Shown here one piece after another: positions 18,659 through 26,025 of a DNA stretch of 64,000 nucleotides. The DNA lies in assembly GCF_024700075.1 (NCBI RefSeq), contig NZ_JAJONE010000001.1, positions 1,364,001 to 1,428,000 on the forward strand, given 5' to 3'. Positions within the stretch are counted from its first letter, which is position 1. Each line of letters begins with the position of its first letter. Made by a program: the position numbers and the translations under genes. The notes beneath the pieces were generated by a model that was given only the letters and a program-made list of their open reading frames with translations, had not been told where the DNA came from and did not search any database. This stretch comes from Hymenobacter sp. J193. Lineage in GTDB: Bacteria; Bacteroidota; Bacteroidia; Cytophagales; Hymenobacteraceae.

Positions 18659-19249
18659 ATTCCCGTAAATCATCCAGCTGCCGTAGCCGATGCTGAGCAG
18701 GGCCGATACTACCACCATGCCCGTGCGCAGGCTGTAACTGAGCCGCATACGCTGCGTGAACGGGATGCTCACCAGCGCCGCCGCGCCCAGCATGCCAGCT
18801 ACGGAACCCAGGCCAAATAATAGCAGATAGGCCACGCCCAGCCAGGTGGTGCGCATACTGCCCATCAGGAGCACCACCAAGGCCCCGCTGCCCGCCAGCC
18901 CGTGTACCAGCCCCACCGCGTAGGCCGTGCCGCGCTGGTAACGAGGTGGTTTCGTCTGGTATTGGTTTTTGTCGGTGAGGCGGCTGAGGCCCATGAGCAG
19001 TAGCATGGCCCCTACCCCGGCCTCAAAGTAGTTGGAATGCTCCACGGCCGACTTGCTCAGCAGCAGCGCCCCGCCAAACAGCACGAGCGTGGTGGTATGG
19101 CCCAGGCCCCAGAAAAGTCCCTCGCGCACGGCCAGCAGGCGGCTGTCGTGGCGGGCCACCAGGTTGGTTACGGCAATCAAGTGGTCTGCCTCAAATGCGT
19201 GCCCCATCCCGACCAGGAAAGCAAACAGCAAAGGCAGCGCGTCGTGCAT
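18569..19249 (-). CDS. ureH: Nickel permease, UreH / HupE-like membrane protein
   Basis: A 226-residue inner-membrane protein with about six helices. The first helix carries GHAFEADHLIAVTNLVARHD, the histidine/aspartate motif typical of nickel and cobalt permeases (H-x4-DH), followed by a second histidine helix (GLGHTTTLVLFG) and GLVHGLAGSGALVVLLM. It is the first gene of the urease operon, and a role supplying nickel to urease follows from that position. The C-terminal segment (LRAQIHSVARPTNSGYAPIHF) seems to be read through a spacer repeat and not to be ancestral sequence. This UreH is unrelated to UreD, although UreD is also sometimes called UreH. Confidence 0.82.
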   Translation of the reverse strand: MHDALPLLFAFLVGMGHAFEADHLIAVTNLVARHDSRLLAVREGLFWGLGHTTTLVLFGGALLLSKSAVEHSNYFEAGVGAMLLLMGLSRLTDKNQYQTKPPRYQRGTAYAVGLVHGLAGSGALVVLLMGSMRTTWLGVAYLLLFGLGSVAGMLGAAALVSIPFTQRMRLSYSLRTGMVVVSALLSIGYGSWMIYGNLFRAEKKELRAQIHSVARPTNSGYAPIHF

Positions 19250-19334
19250 GACAGAAATATCGAGTTTGTGTTTTACCGGTGTTCAATCTAGGGGGTTATT
19301 CTCAAAATAAATGTATTTTACATATTATATACCT

Positions 19335-19373
19335 AAAAAAATAGCCTTACTCTTAGAGTAAGGCTATTTTTTT
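19335..19373 (-). terminator. Intrinsic terminator after ndh
   Basis: AAAAAAATAGCCTTACTC and its exact complement surround a three-base loop, ending in T7 on either strand. It lies between the ndh stop and the start of the nickel permease gene, both on the minus strand, so it should end ndh transcription and isolate the urease operon. Confidence 0.85.
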
Positions 19374-19383
19374 AAACAAGACT

Positions 19384-19461
19384 GTCATTCCGAGTGCAGC
19401 GAGGAATCTAAGGAAAAGTTTATTTCAGGAACCCCAGATTCCTCGCTGCGCTCGGAATGAC
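19384..19461. repeat. REP-like palindrome (GTCATTCCGAG type)
   Basis: GTCATTCCGAGTGCAGCGAG at 19384-19403, continuing GAATCT, pairs almost perfectly with the arm ending GCTCGGAATGAC at 19461, around a 26-base loop. Palindromes starting GTCATTCCGAG are widespread in Bacteroidota genomes. It lies between the ndh stop and the terminator. Confidence 0.85.
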
Positions 19462-19466
19462 AAGCG

Positions 19467-20840
19467 CTATGCCTGGGGCGTCTGGATGGCGGGCGGGGGG
19501 GCGTTGTACTGGGGGGTAGCGTTCTGCTGCTCGGCGGGGCGCTTGCCTTTGTCGTCTTTCATGTCGCGGCGGTTGAAGGGCCGGATGATGAGGCGCAGGG
19601 CTTTGTCGGCGGTGAGGTAGCTGAAAGCCCAGTCGATGAAGGCCACTACTTTGTTGCGGAAGCCCACCAGCGTCATCAGGTGCACAAACAGCCAGGTGAG
19701 CCAGCCCAGGAACCCGCTGAAGTGGCCTTTGGGCAAATCTACCACGGCCTTGTTGCGGGCCACAATGGCCATGACGCCCTTGTTGTTGTACTTGAAATCG
19801 ACGGGCGTCTGGCCTTTGGCGAGTCGGCGGAAGTTGTCGGCCAGATGGTCAGCCTGCTGCATGGCCACGGGTGCGAGCATGGGCAGGCCTTTGGGCATGT
19901 CTTCCGTCACCATATTGGCCACGTCGCCAATAGCAAATACGTTCGTGAAGCCTTCCACTTGGTTCCAGCGGTTCACGTTGATGCGCTTATTACGGGCCAC
20001 CACGTTTTCGGGTAGGCCGGGCAGGGCCGCGCCGTTCACCCCAGCGGCCCAGATCAGGTTTTCGGTCGGAATAAACTCAGTATCGGAGTAGTAAGCCTTG
20101 CAGTCCTCGAAGCGCTTGATGCTGGTGTTGAGCAGAATGGTGACGCCCAGCTCCTTGAGGTACTCATAGGCCTCCCGCTGCGACTGCGGCGACATGGGCC
20201 CCAGCAGCTCGGCGCCGGCTTCCACAATGGTAATCTGCATGTGTTGGAAGTCCAGCTCGGGGTAGTCCTTGGGCAGCACACTCCGGCGCATTTCGGCCAA
20301 GGAGCCGCTGATTTCCACGCCCGTGGGGCCGCCGCCTACCACCACGATGTTTAGCAGAGCCTGCCGGGCGGCGGGGTCTTCAGTGAGCAGGGCTTTTTCC
20401 AGGTTCTGGAAGATAAAGCTGCGCAGATTCAGGGCGTTCGGAATGCTCTTGATTTGCATACCGTTGCGCTCTATGCTCTCAATTCCGAAGAAGTTGGTGA
20501 GCGAGCCGGTGGCCAGCACCAGGTAATCGTAGCGGATGTCGCCGATGTTGGTGTGGACGGTGTTGCCGGTGGTGTCCACCCGCAGCACGTCGGCCATGCG
20601 GAAGAAGAAATTCTTCTGCCCGGCAAAAATCTTGCGGATGGGATACGCTATACTGTCGGCCTCCAGCGCGCCGGTGGCCACCTGGTAGAGCAAAGGCTGA
20701 AAGTTGTGGTAGTTGTTGCGGTCTATAACCACAACCTGCACGGGGTCGTGGCGCAATTCCTGCGCGAGGCGCAAACCGCCAAAGCCACACCCGACGATGA
20801 CGACGCGGGGCTGGGAGGTAACCGGAAGATTGGTATCCAT
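19467..20840 (-). CDS. ndh: Type II NADH dehydrogenase (NDH-2)
   Basis: A single-subunit, non-pumping NADH:quinone oxidoreductase at the inner face of the membrane. The FAD site is VVIVGCGFGGLRLAQELR at residue 13 on; the NADH site is NIVVVGGGPTGVEISGSLAE near residue 165; the second FAD contact is NVFAIGDVANMV near 295. Two hydrophobic C-terminal stretches (GFLGWLTWLFVHLMTLVGF) probably anchor it to the membrane. I chose the ATG at 20840, giving 457 residues; the open frame upstream has no family similarity. The genome thus has both this enzyme and complex I (nuo), a common pairing. It has its own terminator. Confidence 0.9.
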   Translation of the reverse strand: MDTNLPVTSQPRVVIVGCGFGGLRLAQELRHDPVQVVVIDRNNYHNFQPLLYQVATGALEADSIAYPIRKIFAGQKNFFFRMADVLRVDTTGNTVHTNIGDIRYDYLVLATGSLTNFFGIESIERNGMQIKSIPNALNLRSFIFQNLEKALLTEDPAARQALLNIVVVGGGPTGVEISGSLAEMRRSVLPKDYPELDFQHMQITIVEAGAELLGPMSPQSQREAYEYLKELGVTILLNTSIKRFEDCKAYYSDTEFIPTENLIWAAGVNGAALPGLPENVVARNKRINVNRWNQVEGFTNVFAIGDVANMVTEDMPKGLPMLAPVAMQQADHLADNFRRLAKGQTPVDFKYNNKGVMAIVARNKAVVDLPKGHFSGFLGWLTWLFVHLMTLVGFRNKVVAFIDWAFSYLTADKALRLIIRPFNRRDMKDDKGKRPAEQQNATPQYNAPPPAIQTPQA

Positions 20841-20948
20841 AGGGAGAGAAGCTTGCTGCAAGGTCAAACAGTAGCTGTACCGTGAAACCGGAGTTCTGGT
20901 TACCGTGCAGCTTGCCTTAGCGGCGAATATAGGGGCCGAACAATACAA

Positions 20949-20981
20949 AAGGCCAGCGCGGGTTCTATCCGCGCTGGCCTT
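20949..20981 (-). terminator. Terminator after the carboxypeptidase-regulatory-like gene
   Basis: AAGGCCAGCGCGG and its exact complement form a 13-bp stem with a 7-base loop, followed on the minus strand by TTTT. It lies just after the stop of the gene at 21007-21690. Confidence 0.8.
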
Positions 20982-21006
20982 CTCCTGACAGAAGCCTGTC
21001 GATGTG

Positions 21007-21690
21007 TTAGTAATCCACTCCTTCCTTTTTCTTGAACTCGCCTTTCTTCACCTGCTGGATCAACTGCAGCCAGCTGAAGGGGTTGAGCAAGGGGTTGTTG
21101 GCCTGCATCGAGGGGCCAAGGCCCATGCGGCGCTGCTGCTCTTGCTGCTGCTGCTGCATGGTCTGGCGGTAGTTGCCCACGCTGGTCACCGGGGCATTGT
21201 TGAAAATGCGCCGCATGATGTCCTCGTTCAGGTTTTCGGCGGTAGCCGAGCCCCTCTCTTTGGGCAGCTTGAGGGCCAGAAAGGCCCGCTTGAACTCCCG
21301 CTCGGTGGCGTAGGGGAAGATGCGGATTTCGGGCAGTACGGTGGCGTCTTCCTTGAGCGATACAATTACGGAGTAGCTCTGGCGCTGGTAATCGGGCGGG
21401 ATGACCACGTACTGGTTGCGGTAGCCCAGGGAACGAATCACAATACTATCCCCGGCCAGCACGGGCAGCGAAAAGTAGCCGTAGGCATTGGTGGCGGTGC
21501 CGCGCCCGGCCTGGGGCACCAGCACGGAAGCACCGGGCACGCCCAGCAGCGAGTCGCCGGTGGCCACGATGCCGGTGAACTGCACCACCTGGCGCTGGCC
21601 CTGGGCCCGCACGTCGGAGGGGCAACCCAGCCAGGCAGCCAGGAGCAGAAAACCGGCTAAAACAAAACGAAATCGAACCACTTCAGACAT
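21007..21690 (-). CDS. Secreted carboxypeptidase-regulatory-like domain protein
   Basis: A 227-residue exported protein with a signal peptide (FRFVLAGFLLLAAWLG, cleavage near SDVRAQ). Residues 38-115 match the CarboxypepD_reg-like beta-sandwich: FTGIVATGDSLLGVPGASVL, GTATNAYGYFSLPV and IRSLGYRNQYVVIP. The rest is helical with a Q-rich run (MQQQQQEQQRR) and a C-terminal WLQLIQQVKKGEFKKK. Single-domain proteins of this kind are common in Bacteroidota and their function is unknown; the domain is best known at the N-terminus of TonB-dependent receptors. It is divergent from the ArsR gene across a short region with a dyad. Confidence 0.75.
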   Translation of the reverse strand: MSEVVRFRFVLAGFLLLAAWLGCPSDVRAQGQRQVVQFTGIVATGDSLLGVPGASVLVPQAGRGTATNAYGYFSLPVLAGDSIVIRSLGYRNQYVVIPPDYQRQSYSVIVSLKEDATVLPEIRIFPYATEREFKRAFLALKLPKERGSATAENLNEDIMRRIFNNAPVTSVGNYRQTMQQQQQEQQRRMGLGPSMQANNPLLNPFSWLQLIQQVKKGEFKKKEGVDY

Positions 21691-21725
21691 ACAAAACGAA
21701 CCTGACTACAAGTATACGGCGCTTT

Positions 21726-21755
21726 CGGGGCACTCCCCGCTTTGGCGTAAATTTG
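21726..21755 (+). promoter_or_regulatory. Divergent control region: dyad and -7 element before the ArsR gene
   Basis: CGGGG-CACT-CCCCG (21726-21739) is a perfect 5-bp dyad located where a -33 box would lie, followed by TAAATTTG at 21748-21755, a perfect TAnnTTTG -7 element. The start of the ArsR gene is 42 bases further on. A dyad over the promoter suggests autoregulation by the ArsR protein, which is inferred. Confidence 0.4.
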
Positions 21756-21797
21756 TGCCGGCCCCGTGCCGACCCTCCTCCCCCGTTGCTACACAAG

Positions 21798-22196
21798 ATG
21801 CGCCTGAAACATTTCTCCGTTGCATTTGGCCTGCCAATTTTTAAGGCCCTCGGCGACGAAAGCCGGGTACGCATCCTGCATTTGCTGTGGCGCAACCAGG
21901 AAATGTGCATTTCTGATCTGGAACAGGTGCTCGACTTCACCCAAACCAAAACCTCCCGACAGCTGGCCGTGCTAAAAAGTGCCGGCCTCGTCCATTTTCG
22001 TCGGCTCGATAACTGGGTGTTCTACTTCATCAAGGACGAAGCCCTGGATTTCGTTCAGCAACTGCTGGGCTACATGGAGCGCGACACGCAGCTGCAGCAG
22101 GATCAGAAGATTTACCAGACGCTCTGGTCGAACCGGGAGCTGGCCGCGTATAAGCTGCAAAACCGCCACTGGACGGGCACGCAGGCACCCGCCTGA
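21798..22196 (+). CDS. ArsR-family transcriptional regulator
   Basis: A 132-residue winged-helix repressor. The core reads FKALGDESRVRILHLLWRNQ, then MCISDLEQVLDFTQTKTSRQ as the recognition region and LAVLKSAGLVHFRRLDNWVF as the wing. I do not see the classic ELCVCDL metal motif intact, although a cysteine stands at the equivalent place (EMCISDL). Whether it senses a metal is open. It starts at the ATG at 21798 after a strong -7 box. The next gene, a thioredoxin-like ferredoxin, begins 36 bases after its stop and the HAD gene follows, so the three may be one transcript. Confidence 0.88.
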   Translation: MRLKHFSVAFGLPIFKALGDESRVRILHLLWRNQEMCISDLEQVLDFTQTKTSRQLAVLKSAGLVHFRRLDNWVFYFIKDEALDFVQQLLGYMERDTQLQQDQKIYQTLWSNRELAAYKLQNRHWTGTQAPA

Positions 22197-22231
22197 CACA
22201 CCCGCCGACCCGCCCCGTTGTTGCTCTGCGT

Positions 22232-22549
22232 ATGAAATCTGCTATTACCCGCCTGTTTGTATGCACCGCGCAAAAAGATGAAATCGGGCGGGATGTGGCC
22301 CGGGCACTTAAGATCGAGCTGAAAAAGCAGGGCCTCAAAAAGCTGCTGCTCGGCGGCGACAAAACCAAAGTGCGGGTGCAGACCTGCAACTGCCTCGACC
22401 TTTGCAAGCACTGCAAAAAGGGTCCGGGCGCCGCCCTCATCGTACATCCGGAGGGCACCGTGTACGGCGACGTGAAGCCCCGCGACGCGGCCGACATCGT
22501 GCAGCACCTGGGCGAGGGAAAAGCCGTGAAGCGCCTGCTACTGGATTGA
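22232..22549 (+). CDS. Thioredoxin-like [2Fe-2S] ferredoxin
   Basis: A 105-residue protein of the thioredoxin-like ferredoxin family. The cysteines are in RLFVCTAQKDEIG near residue 11 and TCNCLDLCKHCKKGPGAAL near residues 52-61, followed by the family's VHPEGTVYGDVKPRDAADIV segment. Related proteins carry one [2Fe-2S] cluster, but their partners are mostly unknown. Its stop codon TGA overlaps an ATG in the next frame (TGATG), which could couple it to the HAD gene, though the better HAD start lies further downstream. Confidence 0.85.
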   Translation: MKSAITRLFVCTAQKDEIGRDVARALKIELKKQGLKKLLLGGDKTKVRVQTCNCLDLCKHCKKGPGAALIVHPEGTVYGDVKPRDAADIVQHLGEGKAVKRLLLD

Positions 22550-22632
22550 TGATCGGCCCGGCTGGTCCGAATAAAGCAGGACAAATTCGCCCGTCACGTG
22601 TTACCTATTACCTGTCACCTCATTACGCCTTC

Positions 22633-23324
22633 GTGAAATACCGTCATATTTTCTTTGACTTGGACCACACCCTGTGGGACTTTGAAACCAACGCCGATGA
22701 AACCCTGCGCCATCTTTTCGAGCTGCACGATTTGCAGCGCCACGGCATTGCGGTAGAGAAGTTTATTCAGGAGTATTCTGATATAAACCACGGCTTGTGG
22801 CGGCTGTACCAGAACAATAAAATCACCCAGCAGCAGCTGCGCTCCGTTCGTTTTCCGCGCACGTTTGTGCAGCTGGGCTTGCGCGAAGAGGATTCGCCGG
22901 CGGGCATCTCGGAGCAGTTCACCGACATCCTGCCCCAAAAAAGGCAGTGTTTCCGTACACCTACGAGGTGCTGAATTACCTGCGCGACAAAGGCTACCGC
23001 CTGCACCTCATCACCAACGGCTTCAGGGACATCCAGTACGTCAAGCTCGATGCCTCGCGGCTGACCGAGTATTTCGAGGAAATCGTAACCTCGGAGTGCT
23101 GCGGGCACCTCAAGCCCGATGCGCGCATCTTCCGGCACGCCCTGGAGCGCACCGGCGCCACCGCCCCGGAAAGCCTCATGATTGGCGACAACCTGGAGTG
23201 CGACGTGCTGGGCGCCCACAACGCTGGCCTCGACCAGGTGTACTTCAACCCCGAAAAGCGCCGCCACTTCAACCAGATTACCTACGAAATCAGCTGCCTG
23301 AGCGAGTTGAAGGAGATTCTATAG
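22633..23324 (+). CDS. HAD-family phosphatase (YjjG type), frameshifted in an A-run
   Basis: The N-terminal frame has HAD motif I, IFFDLDHTLWDFETNADETL, and the cap; the C-terminal frame has motif II in LHLITNGF, the lysine in CCGHLKPDARIF and motif III in LMIGDNLECDVLGAHNAGLD. The two frames meet at the A6 run at 22937-22942. With seven A residues it would read ILPQKKAVFPYTYEV, giving 230 residues, the normal length of YjjG nucleotide phosphatases. As written, the first frame ends in QKRQCFRTPTRC. I take a GTG at 22633 as start because the DNA before it is a low-complexity arm (TTACCTATTACCTGTCACCT). An ATG at 22549 overlapping the previous stop is the alternative. Confidence 0.82.
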
Positions 23325-23363
23325 CTTAACCAGCCGAGGCAGACTGGCAAACCTTGTTATCCT

Positions 23364-24347
23364 ATGGGCCGCAACCCAAAAGAAAGTCTTGAAGGGTTAT
23401 TCTTTCTTTATTCCATTATTTTCTGCTTTGTTAACTGGGCTATCTGGACCCACTATCAAACGATAAACGGTCCCACTGCGCTAGCCACCGTGGCAAGCAA
23501 GGAAAAAAACTGGCGCAAAAACGCGTACGACTATTACCTCAACATCCAGTTCATGCATGGTGGTCTGAAAGCGGCTGCCAGCCGGCTGGAAGTTCAGGAA
23601 GACTATTATGCTGGTTTTGAGCCCGGCGACACATTTCCAATTAAGTACGCCAGAAGCTCGCCCGAAGACACTGCTTTCGTAGGGGAGCAGTTTTACGCCA
23701 CCTGGGGAGTGGTTGGGTACGGCGTTCTGGTTCTGATCCTGGTTTTTAGCGGCCGGGGTATATACCAGAAATACCGGCGCTCAACCGGCCGCCATAACGC
23801 CAGAAAATCCGTTTCCAAGGCCAAGGCAGCACTAAGGCAGCCCGCCCGCTATCCTACCCTCAGAACTCTGGCGTGGGCACTAGTTGGGGCACTTGTTTTC
23901 AGTTCCGGCATTGTCAGCTGCCGCCATGCCGCCGGTTTTGTGACAGCTCCAAGTGAAGCTGTAGCCTACCAATACGAGCAGGCCACCTTGCTCAGCGTAC
24001 AGTACTCGGCAGCTTCAAACTACCCTTCGGCACTCGTGCGCCTCCCCTATGCTGCCGCTACGGCCGCGCCGGTGCGGGTGTCGCTTGCCCCGCAGCAGTA
24101 TGCGCTGCTACATGCCCGCCTGTCGCGGCCGAACCCCCAAAACCAGCCCTTGCTTGTGGCCTACGACCCAGCCACACCCAAGCAGCTAGTGGTAGCGGAT
24201 GCGGCTTTGCCGCCCCTGGCAGAAGCCGCCAAAGGAGAAACCCCTATAGGCATCAGCTACAACACGCTAGGTATGTTGTTGTGCGGCATCGGCGTAGTGC
24301 TCGTGGCCAGCAACCTGATCAGGTATGTTCGGCACAACGAGAGGTAA
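23364..24347 (+). CDS. Membrane protein, DUF3592-like two-lobe architecture
   Basis: A 327-residue protein of unknown function. It has a membrane helix near residue 13 (FFLYSIIFCFVNWAIW), an extracytoplasmic beta-rich segment (YYLNIQFMHGG, then FEPGDTFPIKYARSSPEDTA), a helix near 115 (VVGYGVLVLILVFSG), a basic loop, another helix near 170, a second beta-rich segment and a final helix (LGMLLCGIGVVLVASNLI). The GD-x-FPIKYA-x-SPE pattern resembles DUF3592 proteins. A protein of the same two-lobe layout is encoded at 25015-25935, on the other side of the deoxynucleotide-kinase-like gene. Confidence 0.6.
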   Translation: MGRNPKESLEGLFFLYSIIFCFVNWAIWTHYQTINGPTALATVASKEKNWRKNAYDYYLNIQFMHGGLKAAASRLEVQEDYYAGFEPGDTFPIKYARSSPEDTAFVGEQFYATWGVVGYGVLVLILVFSGRGIYQKYRRSTGRHNARKSVSKAKAALRQPARYPTLRTLAWALVGALVFSSGIVSCRHAAGFVTAPSEAVAYQYEQATLLSVQYSAASNYPSALVRLPYAAATAAPVRVSLAPQQYALLHARLSRPNPQNQPLLVAYDPATPKQLVVADAALPPLAEAAKGETPIGISYNTLGMLLCGIGVVLVASNLIRYVRHNER

Positions 24348-24456
24348 AAATCGGTGACGTACACAATTACCCAATTGCTGCTACTTGCTGGCTTACCCCG
24401 CGCCAATCATTTGTAGGTTTTATACCGCCACAGCGCCTTTCGTACCTTTACTGCCC

Positions 24457-25005
24457 ATGACACAGTTGATTGGTTTTTCGGGCAAGCGTGGCAGCGGCAA
24501 GGATACGCTGGCCCGCCTGCTCCAACGGCTGCAGCCCGAGCGCAAGTGGCACATCCGCTCCGTGGGCGAACCGATAAAGGCCGTGTGCGCGGCCCTGGCC
24601 GGCGAAGGCACCGCCCCGTACTTTTCGCAGAAGGGCAAAGCTGAGAAGCTGCCGGCCTTTGGGCGCACCCGGGGCGAGATGCTCCAGCAGGTGGGCCTGG
24701 CGTTGCGCCAGTGGGAGCCCGACATCTGGGTGCAGGCCTTCTTCTCCCAGCTACCCGCCGACCAGTGTACGCTTATTCCCGACGTGCGCTTTCCCAACGA
24801 GGCCGACCTGATCCGGCGCCGGGGCGGGCTGATGCTGCGCGTAGAGGGCGACCCTCTCCGCCAGCGCGGCGACGGTACCCGCGACGACGAGCACCCCAGC
24901 GAAACCGCCCTCGACCTTTACCCGCACTTCGATTTCACCATCCACAACACCGGCTCCATGACGGACCTGGAGCAGCAGATACGCGAGCTGCTGGCGCGGC
25001 AGTAG
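24457..25005 (+). CDS. P-loop deoxynucleoside monophosphate kinase-like protein
   Basis: A 182-residue cytoplasmic protein with a Walker A loop at the N-terminus (LIGFSGKRGSGKDTLARLL), a GRTRGEMLQQVGLALRQ helix, and the segments PDVRFPNEADLIRRRGG and RDDEHPSETALD. These resemble phage-type deoxynucleotide monophosphate kinases and related adenylate-kinase-fold proteins. It should transfer phosphate from ATP to a nucleotide, but the substrate cannot be told from the sequence. The ATG at 24457 sits just after a TACCTTTA box, so the mRNA may be nearly leaderless. Phage origin is possible because this kinase type is common in phages, but no other phage gene is near. Confidence 0.72.
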   Translation: MTQLIGFSGKRGSGKDTLARLLQRLQPERKWHIRSVGEPIKAVCAALAGEGTAPYFSQKGKAEKLPAFGRTRGEMLQQVGLALRQWEPDIWVQAFFSQLPADQCTLIPDVRFPNEADLIRRRGGLMLRVEGDPLRQRGDGTRDDEHPSETALDLYPHFDFTIHNTGSMTDLEQQIRELLARQ

Positions 25006-25014
25006 TAGTTGGAT

Positions 25015-25935
25015 ATGGATAATGCAGAACAGGAGTGGCCGGGAAAACTCAAAGTGGCCTTGTTATCCCTCATCCTGCTGACAGGCGCATTCTACGTGTA
25101 TGGCCAGGAGAAGGCAGCATTTCTGCTTAACACTGCTCCGGTAAAATTAGGCGCTATCAAAGAGTTGGTAATTGACTATAGAGGCAAAGGCCCACCAAAG
25201 TATTACGCCCTCCTAAGACTGCTTCCGTTTGCCAATACCGATTCCCTTGTTGAGGTGAAAGTAGAAAAACTGCAGTTTCAGCAGATGCATGCTTCTGATA
25301 CGCTGGCCGTTCATTACTCTCTACAAAGTCAGAAAGCGAGTATGTCGCCCGAACCAGCTCCTCACATATGGTACTGGCTATTAGGCAGCGGATTGTTGTT
25401 AGCAATAAGCCTTTTGCCAAATCATTGGAAAGAACGGCTTCGCCCTAGACCCCAGCCTTGGTTATGGCGCTCAGCCGTACTACTGCTTGGTGGCAGTATG
25501 ATGGGGTTTACGCTCAAGGGTTGCTCGGACTGGACGGCTTCCAATGCCGACATGCAGACGTACATTGATGGAACGCATACACAAGGCCGAGTAATGGCCG
25601 CGAGTATAACTGGCGCCCCACACGTACGCGTACAATTTCGTCCAATAGAAGATCTAGCGGCATTTGCGCCTCGCTCCTACTTGCTCCCATTACCAGCCTT
25701 CCACCATTACACATTTCAGCAGGCCTTGGCCCTGGGCTGGCAACCAAAGGTGGCCATCTGGTATCCGGCGCAGGAGCAGGAGCGGGCTCAACTGTTATTG
25801 CAGCTTCAGCCTGACGATATCAGCAACCACAGGAGAAACTACGGCTTCCTGTTCGTATTAGGCTTCGTTCTACTCTTGTCTCAAATCAAGCCATTAGAAA
25901 GGCTCTGGAAACAACGAGCATATTGGATGAATTGA
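25015..25935 (+). CDS. Membrane protein with two extracytoplasmic lobes, unknown function
   Basis: A 306-residue protein with a helix near residue 14 (VALLSLILLTGAFYVYG), a beta-rich lobe, helices near 120 (IWYWLLGSGLLLAISLL) and 145 (WRSAVLLLGGSMMGFTL), a second lobe (ASITGAPHVRVQFRPIEDLA) and a last helix (YGFLFVLGFVLLLSQI). The layout of helix, lobe, helix, helix, lobe, helix repeats that of the protein at 23364-24347, and both second lobes follow a conserved-looking C (VSCRHA and KGCSDW). I infer distant paralogy. The DNA is less GC-rich than its neighbours. The start at ATG 25015 is ten bases after the kinase stop. Confidence 0.6.
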   Translation: MDNAEQEWPGKLKVALLSLILLTGAFYVYGQEKAAFLLNTAPVKLGAIKELVIDYRGKGPPKYYALLRLLPFANTDSLVEVKVEKLQFQQMHASDTLAVHYSLQSQKASMSPEPAPHIWYWLLGSGLLLAISLLPNHWKERLRPRPQPWLWRSAVLLLGGSMMGFTLKGCSDWTASNADMQTYIDGTHTQGRVMAASITGAPHVRVQFRPIEDLAAFAPRSYLLPLPAFHHYTFQQALALGWQPKVAIWYPAQEQERAQLLLQLQPDDISNHRRNYGFLFVLGFVLLLSQIKPLERLWKQRAYWMN

Positions 25936-25974
25936 CAGTCTTGTTGGCTCCCGGTACAACTAGGCATTCCTCTC

Positions 25975-25982
25975 TACCTTTG
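25975..25982 (+). promoter_or_regulatory. TACCTTTG -7 element before pruA
   Basis: A perfect TAnnTTTG box lies 44 bases before the pruA ATG. No TTG is found at the expected 17-23 base spacing upstream, so the promoter call is tentative. Confidence 0.35.
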
Positions 25983-26025
25983 TTTTCCACCCAGTCATCA
26001 ATTCCCAACAACGAAAAACACAGAC

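Noticed and set aside
22549..22632. HAD phosphatase start at the ATG overlapping the ferredoxin stop
   Set aside because: The extra 28 residues are encoded by low-complexity repeat-arm DNA; the HAD fold begins at the GTG at 22633. Kept only as an alternative.
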